Below the pieces are notes generated by a model, which saw only the letters and a list, made by a program, of their open reading frames with translations, ran no database searches and was not told the origin of the DNA. This document shows positions 1 through 8,032 of a stretch of DNA of 64,000 nucleotides, one piece after another (position 1 is the first letter of the stretch; the number at the start of each line of letters is the position of its first letter). The DNA is from Collinsella aerofaciens (GTDB lineage: Bacteria; Actinomycetota; Coriobacteriia; Coriobacteriales; Coriobacteriaceae). The stretch lies in assembly GCF_028206995.1 (NCBI RefSeq), contig NZ_JAQLFL010000004.1, positions 78,241-142,240 on the forward strand, given 5' to 3'. A program made the translations under genes and the position numbers.

Positions 1-337
1 TTGCCTTGGCGCGGATGGGCGCCAGCGGCACGTCGTCGAGCAGCTCGCGGGTCTGGGCGATGAGGTAACCCGTGGCGCTCTCGGGCGTGCAATAGTGCAC
101 GTCGGGATGCGTATGCCGAGAGACGCGCACGCAGCTGTCGCATGCGCCGCAGCCGTCCTGCTCGCACAGGAAGGCCTGGGCGAGCGCCCACGCGGCGTCG
201 AGCTTACCCGCGCCGGGCGCGCCCAAAAACAGGTAGGCGTGCGATGCGCGACCGCTGGCGACGGCATTGGTCAAAAAGTCGCGCACACGTTCCTGGGTGT
301 CAAGCTTGGCCAGCAGACTTGCCTGAGCGGGGGCCAT
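1..337 (-). CDS. holB: DNA polymerase III delta' subunit, partial (N-terminal part)
   Basis: Only the first 112 codons lie in the window; the rest continues beyond base 1. The translation begins MAPAQASLLAKL and has a P-loop-like GAPGAGK followed by Leu rather than Ser/Thr, then a zinc-module cysteine set (C-x4-C-x2-C-x2-C in CEQDGCGACDSC). This layout matches the clamp-loader AAA+ domain of delta'/DnaX proteins. In the clamp loader, delta' helps load the beta sliding clamp at the replication fork. It starts 1 nt after the tmk stop codon, and tmk-holB is a common bacterial gene pair. A DnaX-type subunit is the main alternative, but the tmk neighbour favours holB. Confidence 0.82.
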   Translation of the reverse strand, partial: MAPAQASLLAKLDTQERVRDFLTNAVASGRASHAYLFLGAPGAGKLDAAWALAQAFLCEQDGCGACDSCVRVSRHTHPDVHYCTPESATGYLIAQTRELLDDVPLAPIRAKA

Positions 338-338
338 G

Positions 339-1022
339 TTACTCGGCCTCCTTGGCAAGCGCGGCGGCAACGGCTTCCCGCGGAATGTCGAGACCGTACG
401 CGCGAACCTGCTCGACCGTCTTCCCGAAGACTTCCTCGACGGTCGTAGTGGCGTCGATGAGCTTTACGCGGTTTGGCTCCTCGGCAGCAATGGCGCAAAA
501 TCCCTGATAGACACGCTCTTGGAAGGCCATGCCCTTGGCCTCCATGCGGTCGGCCACACCACGGGCGGCCATGCGCAGCGCCGCCTGCTCGGGCGTGATG
601 TGGTAGACGAGCGTGAGCGCCGGGTGCGTTCCCGCGACGGCCAGGCTGTTGGCATCGCGCACCATCTGGCGATCGAGGCCATCGGCAAATGCCTGGTAGC
701 AGGTCGTGGAATCGTAGAAGCGATCGCACAGGACCACCTTGCCGGCAGCGAGGGCGGGGGCTATGACCTCGTGCACCAACTGGGCGCGCGCCGCCTCGTA
801 GAGCAGCAACTCGCAGGTATCGCCCATCGCCGTGTTGGCAGGGTCGAGCAGCAGGGCGCGAATCTTTTCGCTGATGGCAGTGCCACCCGGCTCGCGCAGG
901 CTCACAACCTGGTAGCCAGCGAGTTCGAGCGCGCGGGCAAGCAGGCGCGCCTGCGTGGACTTGCCGGCGCCATCGACGCCCTCGAGCGTGATAAAGCTAT
1001 GTTGAGCGGGCTCAAAAGCCAT
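339..1022 (-). CDS. tmk: Thymidylate kinase (dTMP kinase)
   Basis: Phosphorylates dTMP to dTDP with ATP in the cytoplasm, feeding DNA synthesis. The 227-aa protein has the P-loop GVDGAGKST near residues 15-23, the DRF motif (CDRFYDST) of thymidylate kinases, and a LID-like RGVADRME segment. Length is normal for the family. It is directly upstream of holB on the same strand with a 1-nt gap, so the two are probably co-transcribed. The start ATG follows a purine-rich stretch (AAGGGG). Confidence 0.95.
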   Translation of the reverse strand: MAFEPAQHSFITLEGVDGAGKSTQARLLARALELAGYQVVSLREPGGTAISEKIRALLLDPANTAMGDTCELLLYEAARAQLVHEVIAPALAAGKVVLCDRFYDSTTCYQAFADGLDRQMVRDANSLAVAGTHPALTLVYHITPEQAALRMAARGVADRMEAKGMAFQERVYQGFCAIAAEEPNRVKLIDATTTVEEVFGKTVEQVRAYGLDIPREAVAAALAKEAE

Positions 1023-1126
1023 GGGCGCAGCCCCTTCCTACAAGGCGCGTAAATGCAGATATATCAACCAAGCCATGATACCCCAGTGCTCGGCGCGTCC
1101 CCAATGGCTAAAGGTGCCTTTCCAAA

Positions 1127-1191
1127 GTTGCGGTGAAATAGGGACTGATTGAAACTCTGAGACCGCCAAACAGTCCCTATTTCACCGCAAC
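1127..1191. repeat. Palindromic intergenic repeat, family A copy 1
   Basis: Perfect 21-bp inverted arms at 1127-1147 and 1171-1191 (GTTGCGGTGAAATAGGGAC and its complement) separated by 23 bp. Related but imperfect copies lie at 39975-40043 and 41534-41600. It sits in the tmk upstream region. There is no U-tract, so it is not a simple terminator. Confidence 0.85.
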
Positions 1192-1218
1192 GTATGATGG
1201 GGATTTTTGGATGCTGGG

Positions 1219-1224
1219 TATAAT
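1219..1224 (+). promoter_or_regulatory. Predicted -10 element (TATAAT) for the zinc-ribbon protein gene
   Basis: Consensus TATAAT preceded by TGGG, resembling an extended -10, 38 bp before the chosen start codon at 1262. No good -35 hexamer is visible, so this is a prediction from the -10 alone. Confidence 0.45.
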
Positions 1225-1261
1225 CGTCGTATTGCATTGAAATGTGGCGAAAGGAGTGGCA

Positions 1262-2245
1262 ATGTCTCGGTATTGCGCCTCGTGCGGCAAGCTTCTTGCA
1301 GATAATGCCAAGTTCTGCACCTCGTGCGGTGCACCCGTTGAGCAAACAACCGCGAGCGATAGCCAGCCCGCTTTTGAGCAGACCGGCTCCCTCGATACGC
1401 CGCAAGCCAAGGCGGACGACCCCCTCGCCTATCGCCCCGACCCCGCCGCAAGCCCCGCGGCCGTCGAGACCACGCAGCGCATACCCGTCGCGAGCGGCTC
1501 GCCCCAACAGCAGCCGGCTCCCGCATACGCGCCCGCTTCGCCACAGACCCCCGCTCCCAAAAAGAGCGGCACCGGGCCGCTTATCGCCGTTATCGTTGTG
1601 CTGGCGGCGATCATCATCGCCCTGGTCATCTTCTTTGCAATCAGACCGTTCGACAACGCCACCACGCAGACGACTGCCGAGGTAGCTAAGCTGCACCATG
1701 ACGTCGACGACGATGACCTAAAACCTCTCGGCGATCCCAACAGCCTGTACGACGATGATGACGATGACGACGAGGATGGCGGCGAAGCAACGCTCTCCGA
1801 GCAGAACCTCTACCGCCGACTGAGCGAATACTACGACCTGCTCGAAGATCTCGACAGCCAGGTCCGTGGCTGCGCGCAGAACTTCAACGGCAACTATCTG
1901 GAAGAGGATCGAACCACCCGTCAAAATCTCGCCGACGTCGCCGAGCGCACGGAGGACACCATCGAGCAGTATTACGACATCGTCGAGAACCTGGACGTCC
2001 CGACGAGCTCCAAGAACTGCAGCTCCTGGAAGGACATCATCGCCCTGTACGACGACCTGGATCACCGCATTGACGCAATCTGTGATGCCTGGGAGATCAG
2101 CCTGAAATACGCCAAGCCTGCGGACCACAAGAATGAGATTGTGGCGCCGCTGTCGCGCGACAACGTGGCGGGCACCAATGACAATAAGTACCGCCTAGAC
2201 TTTGAGGAGCGCTATCCCGGCGCCAAGCCTGTCGAGGTGAACTAG
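1262..2245 (+). CDS. Zinc-ribbon, single-pass membrane protein with acidic extracytoplasmic domain
   Basis: A 327-aa protein of unknown function. Visible parts in order: an N-terminal double CxxC zinc ribbon (CASC and CTSC within the first 25 residues), a Pro/Ala/Gln-rich linker, one hydrophobic segment (PLIAVIVVLAAIIIALVIFF) at roughly residues 107-127, and an acidic predicted outside domain with a run of seven Asp. The C-terminal part is helical and rich in Tyr, Asp and Glu. ATG 1262 is chosen because AAAGGAG lies 5 nt upstream; an in-frame GTG at 1244 is less likely. Similar zinc-ribbon/TM proteins are common in Actinobacteria, but I cannot assign a role. Confidence 0.8.
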   Translation: MSRYCASCGKLLADNAKFCTSCGAPVEQTTASDSQPAFEQTGSLDTPQAKADDPLAYRPDPAASPAAVETTQRIPVASGSPQQQPAPAYAPASPQTPAPKKSGTGPLIAVIVVLAAIIIALVIFFAIRPFDNATTQTTAEVAKLHHDVDDDDLKPLGDPNSLYDDDDDDDEDGGEATLSEQNLYRRLSEYYDLLEDLDSQVRGCAQNFNGNYLEEDRTTRQNLADVAERTEDTIEQYYDIVENLDVPTSSKNCSSWKDIIALYDDLDHRIDAICDAWEISLKYAKPADHKNEIVAPLSRDNVAGTNDNKYRLDFEERYPGAKPVEVN

Positions 2246-2263
2246 CGCTTTGTCGTTCCCGAG

Positions 2264-2321
2264 CCGGCAGTTAGGGACGTTCCTAAACTGCCGACAGAAA
2301 AGGAACGTCCCTAACTGCCGG
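2264..2321. repeat. Palindromic intergenic repeat, family B
   Basis: Perfect 21-bp inverted arms (CCGGCAGTTAGGGACGTTCCT at 2264-2284, complement at 2301-2321) with a 16-nt loop that repeats part of the arm. It lies between two convergent genes, just before their shared terminator. Decayed relatives carrying TTAGGGACGCTCC or GGGGACATTCC occur near 30055 and 32597. Confidence 0.8.
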
Positions 2322-2323
2322 TC

Positions 2324-2364
2324 AAAAAAACGAGCGAGAATCGCGGGGTCCTCGCTCGTTTTTT
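2324..2364. terminator. Bidirectional intrinsic terminator
   Basis: Stem CGAGCGAG / CTCGCTCG (2331-2338 and 2351-2358), flanked by A7 on the left and T6 on the right. It can therefore stop transcription from both the zinc-ribbon gene (+) and the topoisomerase gene (-). Confidence 0.9.
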
Positions 2365-2387
2365 AGGGCAATGTTTCGACTGTGCCG

Positions 2388-4964
2388 TTACTTGTCGGCG
2401 GCTGCTTTCTTGGCAGTCGACTTCTTCGCGGTCGTCTTCTTGGCGGCAGTGGCTTTCTTAGCCGTCGTCTTCTTTGCCGTGCTCGCCTTGGTTGTGGTCT
2501 TGCGGCCGCGGACGGGCTTCTTCTCCTTGGTCGGGCAGTCCATGTTCACGCAGATGCGCCACGGTCCGCGCGCCGTGTTGACCACCACTATGGGAGCGCC
2601 GCACTCGGGGCAGGTCTCACCCGTCGCCTCGAGCTTGCCGCGCGCCGGCAGCGGATAGCTCACGCCACAGTCATCGTAGTTGGTGCAGCGGATAAAGCGC
2701 TTGCCGCTCTTCTCGCTCTTGTGCGCGATCAGGTCGCCATGACGTCCTGCCTCGGCGCACACCTTGCACTCGCCCACCTTAAGGTCTGGCTCGTAGTTGG
2801 TGGGGCACGTGGGGTTCACGCAAATCTCGAAGGCCTTCTGGCGGAACGGCTGGCACTTAATGCGCGGCGCGCCGCACTCGGGGCACACGGCCGCCTCGCC
2901 CTCGAGCGGGCTTACCTTGACGCCGCTCGGCACCGGATAGGTCACGTCGCAGTCGGGCCAGCCCATGCAGCCGATAAAGCTGCCGCGGGTCTTGGCGCTC
3001 GTCTTCATAACCAGGTCCTTGCCGCACTTGGGGCAGGCACCCACGCGCGCATCGGCCGTGACGGCGTCGCTGATGGCGTCGCCCAGCTCCTGCGTATGCT
3101 TGAGTAGCTCGTCGAGCACGCCGGCCAGCAGCGCGCGCGAGTGCGTCACGACATGCTCTTCGGTATCCTCGCCGCGCTCCACGCGGGTCATATCGCCATC
3201 GAGCTCGCTGGTCATATCGGGGCTCGTGATGCGCGGGGCAAACTGCGTCAGCGCGTCGATGATGGCGATGCCTAGCTGGCTCGGCTCAACGGGATCATTT
3301 TTGAGATAGCGCACGGCGTACAGACGCTCGATGATGCTCGCGCGCGTGGACTTGGTACCCAGGCCGCGCTTTTCCATCTCCTGAACGAGCTTGCCCTGGC
3401 TATAGCGCGCGGGCGGCTCGGTCTGCTTGGCCTCGAGCTTAATGTCAAACACGTCGACCGTATCGCCCTGCTCCAGCGGCGGCATCTGCTCGTCGCGCTT
3501 AAGGCCGTACGGATAGGCCTCGCGGAAGCCAGGGGTCACGAGCACGTCGCCCGAGGCCACGAACGGCTCGCCGTTGACGTCGAGCTCGAGCTTGGTGTTC
3601 TCGATGGTCGCGGGACCCATAAGCGTTGCCAGGAAGCGACGGGCGATGAGGTCGTAGAGCTTGCGCTGGCCGCCGTCGAGCGTGGATGGGTCGCCCTCGC
3701 CCGTGGGATAGATAGGCGGGTGGTCGGTGGTCTCGACCTTGCCGCGCGTGGGCTTCATGGGACCGGCGAGCACCTTTTTGCAAACGGGCGCCAGCGCCGG
3801 GTTGATCTTTGCCAGGTCGCTTACCACGGCGCCCAGATCGAGCGTCGCAGGGTACACGGTGTTGTCGACACGCGGGTAGCTGATAAGGCCCGCCATGTAG
3901 AGGGACTCGGCGATGCGCATCGTACGCGCAGGCGAGATGCCCTCGGCCGCGGCGGCAGCCTGCAGCGAGGTGGTCGCAAACGGCGTGGGCGGCTGCTGCT
4001 TGCGCGAGCGTTTGGTCACCGCGGCGACGGTTGCCGTCGTAACGCCGTCGACATGGCCGTACGCCGTCTCGGCAGCATCCTTGTCGGTAAAGCGTACCGT
4101 CTTGTGCGCAATCTTAAAGCGGTCGTCCTCGGCAGCACCCTGCGCGGCACCCATACCGCGGATCTGCCAATAGTCCTCGGGCACAAACGCCATGCGCTCG
4201 CGCTCGCGCTCGACCACCAGGGCAAGCGTCGGCGTCTGCACGCGGCCGGCGGAACGCACGTTGCCAAAGCCGCCAAACTTGGCGAGCGTCAGGTAGCGCG
4301 TGAGCACCGCACCCCAAATGAGGTCGATGTGCTGACGGCTCTCGCCGGCGTCGGCCAGGTTCTGGTCGAGCGAGACAAGGTTATCGAAGGCCTGCGTGAT
4401 CTCGGCCTTGGTAAACGAAGAATACTGGGCGCGGGCAACCGGCAAGTCCGGCGCAACCTCGCGCACCTTGTTGAGGGCGTCCGAACCGATCAGTTCGCCC
4501 TCGCGATCGAAGTCCGTGGCGATGATGACGCTGTCGGACTTTTTGGCGAGGTTCTTGAGCGAGCGGATGAGCTCCTTCTCAGCCGGCAGCTTAATGACGG
4601 GTGCCCAGGTGAGATAGGGCAGGCTCTCAAGCTTCCAGCCCTTGATGGAGATGCCATCGGCAAGGAACGGCTTACGCTTGGTGTCGTAAGGCGGACGAGC
4701 CAGGCCATCGGGCATGTCGGCCGGCAGCATCTCGCCGTCCTCGGTAACCGAATACCAGCCCAGCTTTTTATCGAACAGCACGCTGTCGCAAAAATCGGGC
4801 GCAAGGATGTGACCGGCCAGGCCGATGGTCACGCACTCCTCGCCCTTCCACTCAAAACGGTAGATGGCGGTGTTGTACACCTTATCCTTTTTGGGTTTAC
4901 CCGTGGACAGACGCTCGGCGATCTGACGCGCGGCGTCGTTTTTCTCGGCGATGATGAGCTTCAA
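2388..4964 (-). CDS. topA: Type IA DNA topoisomerase with zinc fingers and basic tail
   Basis: Relaxes negatively supercoiled DNA by single-strand cleavage and passage. The 858-aa protein opens with a TOPRIM domain (LIIAEKNDA; acidic DFDREGE at about 151-157). The active-site tyrosine is about residue 363, in ISYPRVD. C-terminal cysteine clusters (CPKCG...C, CPECG...CPTN, CKVC...C, CPECG...C) are topoisomerase zinc fingers. The last 40 residues are Lys/Ala/Thr-rich, as in actinobacterial enzymes. Translation appears to start at TTG (4964) with AGGAG 8 nt upstream. The YPRVD active site resembles TopIII or archaeal forms more than the classic bacterial YMRTD, so topA versus topB-like is not fully settled. 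Confidence 0.88.
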   Translation of the reverse strand: MKLIIAEKNDAARQIAERLSTGKPKKDKVYNTAIYRFEWKGEECVTIGLAGHILAPDFCDSVLFDKKLGWYSVTEDGEMLPADMPDGLARPPYDTKRKPFLADGISIKGWKLESLPYLTWAPVIKLPAEKELIRSLKNLAKKSDSVIIATDFDREGELIGSDALNKVREVAPDLPVARAQYSSFTKAEITQAFDNLVSLDQNLADAGESRQHIDLIWGAVLTRYLTLAKFGGFGNVRSAGRVQTPTLALVVERERERMAFVPEDYWQIRGMGAAQGAAEDDRFKIAHKTVRFTDKDAAETAYGHVDGVTTATVAAVTKRSRKQQPPTPFATTSLQAAAAAEGISPARTMRIAESLYMAGLISYPRVDNTVYPATLDLGAVVSDLAKINPALAPVCKKVLAGPMKPTRGKVETTDHPPIYPTGEGDPSTLDGGQRKLYDLIARRFLATLMGPATIENTKLELDVNGEPFVASGDVLVTPGFREAYPYGLKRDEQMPPLEQGDTVDVFDIKLEAKQTEPPARYSQGKLVQEMEKRGLGTKSTRASIIERLYAVRYLKNDPVEPSQLGIAIIDALTQFAPRITSPDMTSELDGDMTRVERGEDTEEHVVTHSRALLAGVLDELLKHTQELGDAISDAVTADARVGACPKCGKDLVMKTSAKTRGSFIGCMGWPDCDVTYPVPSGVKVSPLEGEAAVCPECGAPRIKCQPFRQKAFEICVNPTCPTNYEPDLKVGECKVCAEAGRHGDLIAHKSEKSGKRFIRCTNYDDCGVSYPLPARGKLEATGETCPECGAPIVVVNTARGPWRICVNMDCPTKEKKPVRGRKTTTKASTAKKTTAKKATAAKKTTAKKSTAKKAAADK

Positions 4965-5018
4965 AAGAGGCTCCTATCTCGTATCTCTGCGGCTACGCCC
5001 GCCCGTATGGCGGCCGAC

Positions 5019-5702
5019 TTACGCCCTTGCTTGCTCAATCTGCCCGATGAGCCAATCGCACCAGGCATCCATGCCCTCGCCCTTGCGCGCGCTGACGGAA
5101 AACCGCGGCGCCTGCGGATTGAGGTCATCGAGTGTCTTAGTATACCTATCCATGTCAAAATCGAAAGCCGGGGCCACATCGACCTTGTTGAGCAGCTGCG
5201 CGCCGGCGTGCTGAAAGATGCCCGGGTACTTGATGGGCTTGTCGTCGCCCTCGGGCACCGAGAGAATCATGATGGACAGGTTTTCGCCCAGGTCAAAGTC
5301 GACTGGGCAGACCAGGTTACCCACGTTTTCGATAAAGATGACGTCGATGTTTTCCAGACCCACGGCCTGGTCGAACGCGTCAACGGCCTCCATGATCATG
5401 TTGCCCTCGAGGTGGCACAGGCCGCCCGTGTTGATCTGGATGGCAGGCATGCCGGCTTCCTTCATGGTGATGGCGTCGACGTCCGAGGCGATGTCGCCCT
5501 CGATGACGGCGCAGCGCAAGCCGGCCTTGTCGCGCAGGCGCTCGTTGGTGCCCAGGATCGTAGTGGTCTTGCCCGAACCGGGACTCGACAAGACGTTGAT
5601 CACATAAGTGTTTGTCTCATTAAATCGTTGACGCAGTTGATCTGCCAGGCGCTCATTGCGCGACAGAATCGGCGACGCGATATCAATCGTTTTCTCGACC
5701 AT
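5019..5702 (-). CDS. hypB: Hydrogenase/urease nickel incorporation GTPase HypB
   Basis: GTP-dependent nickel delivery for [NiFe]-hydrogenase maturation. The 227-aa SIMIBI GTPase has a P-loop SSPGSGKTT at about 39-47 and the G-domain metal site Cys96-His97 (GGLCHLEG) and Cys132 (GNLVCPVDF). It lacks the N-terminal CxxCGC motif and the His-rich nickel store found in some homologues. It follows hypA by 54 bp. No hydrogenase structural genes are in the window, so its client enzyme must be elsewhere. Confidence 0.93.
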   Translation of the reverse strand: MVEKTIDIASPILSRNERLADQLRQRFNETNTYVINVLSSPGSGKTTTILGTNERLRDKAGLRCAVIEGDIASDVDAITMKEAGMPAIQINTGGLCHLEGNMIMEAVDAFDQAVGLENIDVIFIENVGNLVCPVDFDLGENLSIMILSVPEGDDKPIKYPGIFQHAGAQLLNKVDVAPAFDFDMDRYTKTLDDLNPQAPRFSVSARKGEGMDAWCDWLIGQIEQARA

Positions 5703-5756
5703 ACTTAGCGCTCCTTACTTCTACCATTTATACCCCGTCCCCAGGTTGCTGGCGGG

Positions 5757-6113
5757 CTAATCGTCGGGGGTCTCGATCTCGATACTTGCGATGTCGAGTT
5801 CGCGGCCGTGCAGCAGACGCACGTTGGCGCCGCCACACTGGGGACAGCGACAATGGAAACGGTCGTGATCAAAGACCTCGCCGCAGTCCAGGCACTCGCT
5901 TTGTGGATGGACTTCCTCCACGGCAAGCTCGCAGCCGCGCGTGAGCGGGTCCTCGTCGCGAAACGTCTCCCAGGCAAAGTCGAGCGCCTCGCGCACGACC
6001 TCGGTCATATCCCCGATACGCAGCGTTACCAAAACGGCGCGCGAGGCCCCCGCCCCACGCGCCGCGCGAATCACTGTATCGAGTATGCCGTTGACAATGC
6101 CAACCTCGTGCAT
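5757..6113 (-). CDS. hypA: Hydrogenase maturation nickel metallochaperone HypA
   Basis: A 118-aa partner of HypB. It begins MHE, where His2 is the family's nickel ligand. The zinc domain carries two CxxC motifs, Cys74/Cys77 (CLDC) and Cys90/Cys93 (CPQC). Length is typical. It ends 54 bp before hypB and starts 6 bp after tatC, so tatA-tatC-hypA-hypB may form one transcript. The Tat pathway exports folded, cofactor-loaded enzymes such as hydrogenases, which fits this neighbourhood. Confidence 0.93.
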   Translation of the reverse strand: MHEVGIVNGILDTVIRAARGAGASRAVLVTLRIGDMTEVVREALDFAWETFRDEDPLTRGCELAVEEVHPQSECLDCGEVFDHDRFHCRCPQCGGANVRLLHGRELDIASIEIETPDD

Positions 6114-6119
6114 ACCGAT

Positions 6120-6911
6120 TTACTCCTCGTCGTCCTCATCGTCCGAGAACAGGTCCAGACGACTCACAAACAGGCCCTCCTTGCCCTCGCGCGCGGTAAT
6201 GACCACGCGAGCGATGGCAAGCGAAATCTCGTAGAGCGAGAGCAGAGCGCCATACATGAGGCCCAGCGTAACGGGCGAGCCGTCGGGCGTAATCACAGCC
6301 GATCCCACAAGCAGGCCCACGTACACGTAGCGCCAGGCGCCGCGGAAGGCCGCGTAGGACACGATGTGGAAGACGGACAGGTAGAAGATGATGAGCGGCA
6401 GCTCAAACGCCACACCAAAGCCGATCATAAAGAGCAGCTCCATGTTGACGTAGTTCTCCAGATCGGGCAGCGCCGTGGCGACGGCCGAGGTCTCGCCGAT
6501 GAGCCACTCAAAGCCTGCCGGGATAATGATGAAGTAGCAGAAGATGGCACCCAGGAAGAACAGCACCGTCGAGGCGAGTACCGTAGGCACGACCCACTTG
6601 CGCTCGTTGGGACGCAGTGCCGGCAGGAAAAACGCCAGAATCTGCCAGATGATCATGGGCGTGCACATGACCACGGCCATCTTGATGGCCAGCGAGAAGC
6701 GCAGGCCAAAGCCGCCGAGCGTGGTGGTGATGTAGAACTTACCGTCCGGCACAAACGAGCGGATGGGATCTTCCAGGATATCGAGCACCACGGGCGTGGC
6801 GAAGTACAGCACGATAGCGGCGGCAAACACCGACACGACCACGATAGTCAGACGGCGACGGAGCTCTCCCAGGTGATCGAAGAGCGGCATACGCGCAGGT
6901 CCGATAGGCAT
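6120..6911 (-). CDS. tatC: Twin-arginine translocase subunit TatC
   Basis: Membrane receptor of the Tat system, which binds RR signal peptides and exports folded proteins. The 263-aa protein has the N-terminal HLGELRRRL motif, the FLPALRPNER segment conserved in TatC, and six hydrophobic stretches. It ends with an acidic tail (DDEDDEE). Its ATG overlaps the tatA/B stop codon by one base (TAATG), implying translational coupling. Confidence 0.95.
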   Translation of the reverse strand: MPIGPARMPLFDHLGELRRRLTIVVVSVFAAAIVLYFATPVVLDILEDPIRSFVPDGKFYITTTLGGFGLRFSLAIKMAVVMCTPMIIWQILAFFLPALRPNERKWVVPTVLASTVLFFLGAIFCYFIIIPAGFEWLIGETSAVATALPDLENYVNMELLFMIGFGVAFELPLIIFYLSVFHIVSYAAFRGAWRYVYVGLLVGSAVITPDGSPVTLGLMYGALLSLYEISLAIARVVITAREGKEGLFVSRLDLFSDDEDDEE

Positions 6912-7513
6912 TACTCATCGCCTCCCTTCGGGGTGTCGGCGGCAGCGGCCTCGTCCTCGTCCTCGTCCTCGGCCTCGAGCTCGCGAGCGAGCTGGTCGAC
7001 GACGGCCTTGCGCTTGCGGGGACGACGGGCATAGAGGTCGGCCGTCGTGGGCTCTGCCGGCTCAGGCTCGGGCTCCGGTTCTGCAGCAGGCTCAGGCTCG
7101 ACGACAGGCTCAGCGGCAGCGGCAGGCTCGGCACCCTCGGCCTCGGACTCCTCAGCAGCACCCTCGCCCTCGGCGGCAGCCTCGCTCGCGGCCTTCTCGG
7201 CAGCAAGACGGGCGCGACGCTCGGCAAAGGTCTCCTTCTTGGCGGGCGCTGCCGTCTCGGCGGCATCCTCGTCCGCATCGGAATCGTCGTCGGTCGCAGC
7301 AGCCTTCTTGGGCTTGACCGGGGCCGAAGCGGCCTCGCTCACCGGATCGATAATCTCGGACTGAACAACGGCCGTCATCTTTTCCTGCGTCTCGCGGAAC
7401 TGACGGATGGCACGGCCGATCGTGCGGCCCATCTGCGGGAGCTTATCCGGGCCAAACAGCAAAAAGCCGAAGACCACGATGATCGCGAGCTCACCCTCTC
7501 CAATACCAAACAC
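6911..7513 (-). CDS. Sec-independent translocase TatA/TatB family protein
   Basis: An N-terminal membrane helix (GELAIIVVFGFLLFG) is followed by the FGPDKLPQMGR hinge and an amphipathic helix, the hallmark of TatA/TatB. The roughly 150-residue tail is very rich in Ala, Glu and Pro and ends in a charged region. I choose GTG 7513 (MFGIGEGEL) because GGAGG lies 5 nt upstream and it places the membrane helix at the N-terminus; this gives 200 aa. It is coupled to tatC. TatA and TatB cannot be told apart from sequence alone; the long tail leans towards TatB. Confidence 0.85.
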   Translation of the reverse strand: MFGIGEGELAIIVVFGFLLFGPDKLPQMGRTIGRAIRQFRETQEKMTAVVQSEIIDPVSEAASAPVKPKKAAATDDDSDADEDAAETAAPAKKETFAERRARLAAEKAASEAAAEGEGAAEESEAEGAEPAAAAEPVVEPEPAAEPEPEPEPAEPTTADLYARRPRKRKAVVDQLARELEAEDEDEDEAAAADTPKGGDE

Positions 7514-7588
7514 ACATACCTCCAAGGCTCGATGTGAGTCGAGCCCGCACCGCGCCATTCGGCCGGAACTCGTCTATTCATTCGGTCA

Positions 7589-7623
7589 AGTATAGCGCCC
7601 GGACGCCAAAACGTCCGAGCGCA
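7589..7623 (-). promoter_or_regulatory. Predicted tat operon -10 element with upstream hairpin
   Basis: On the minus strand a TATACT hexamer (7589-7594) lies about 75 bp before the tatA/B start. It is preceded by an inverted repeat (GCGC-CGGACG / CGTCCG-GCGC, about 7595-7623) covering the usual spacer and -35 region. No clear -35 is visible. The hairpin could be an operator or simply the STAS gene's transcript end. Confidence 0.35.
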
Positions 7624-7666
7624 TCACAAACATATGCCAAACGGCACGCCCTTTTGGGGGCAAAGA

Positions 7667-7981
7667 TTATGCAGCGGTGATCGAAATCTCTTGGTCGACA
7701 CCCAACAGCTGAACCACGCGCATCACCGGGGGCTGCACATTGGTGCAGCTAAAGCGCTTGCCGTGGTCGACCGCGTGGTGTGCGGCGCCCACGAGCACGC
7801 CAATGCCCGTCGAATCGATGTAGCTCACCTGGGCAAAATCGAGCTCAACGGCCTCAGTGGGCTGCTCGAGCGCCAGGTCGATGGCATTGCGCAAGCTATC
7901 GGCGTTAGAGATATCGATCTCGCCGGCCACCTTAATGGTGTAGAGCTCTGGCGTGGGGTTGGTGGAAATACCCAAATCCAT
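7667..7981 (-). CDS. STAS-domain protein, anti-sigma-factor-antagonist-like
   Basis: A 104-aa single STAS domain resembling SpoIIAA/RsbV. In that family a phosphorylatable Ser controls binding to an anti-sigma kinase. Here the motif is YIDSTGIGVL with Ser57 as the candidate site. No anti-sigma kinase or alternative sigma factor is adjacent, so the partner is off-window or the protein works in another STAS context. It lies 51 bp downstream of the aminotransferase on the same strand. Confidence 0.85.
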   Translation of the reverse strand: MDLGISTNPTPELYTIKVAGEIDISNADSLRNAIDLALEQPTEAVELDFAQVSYIDSTGIGVLVGAAHHAVDHGKRFSCTNVQPPVMRVVQLLGVDQEISITAA

Positions 7982-8032
7982 GTATACGCTCCTTTACGTA
8001 TCGAAAGTGCGGATAGTACGGGAAGCCGCGCG

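Noticed and set aside
3720..5708. 662-codon plus-strand frame over the topoisomerase and hypB
   Set aside because: Shadow of two minus-strand genes; no ribosome site and no recognisable domain.
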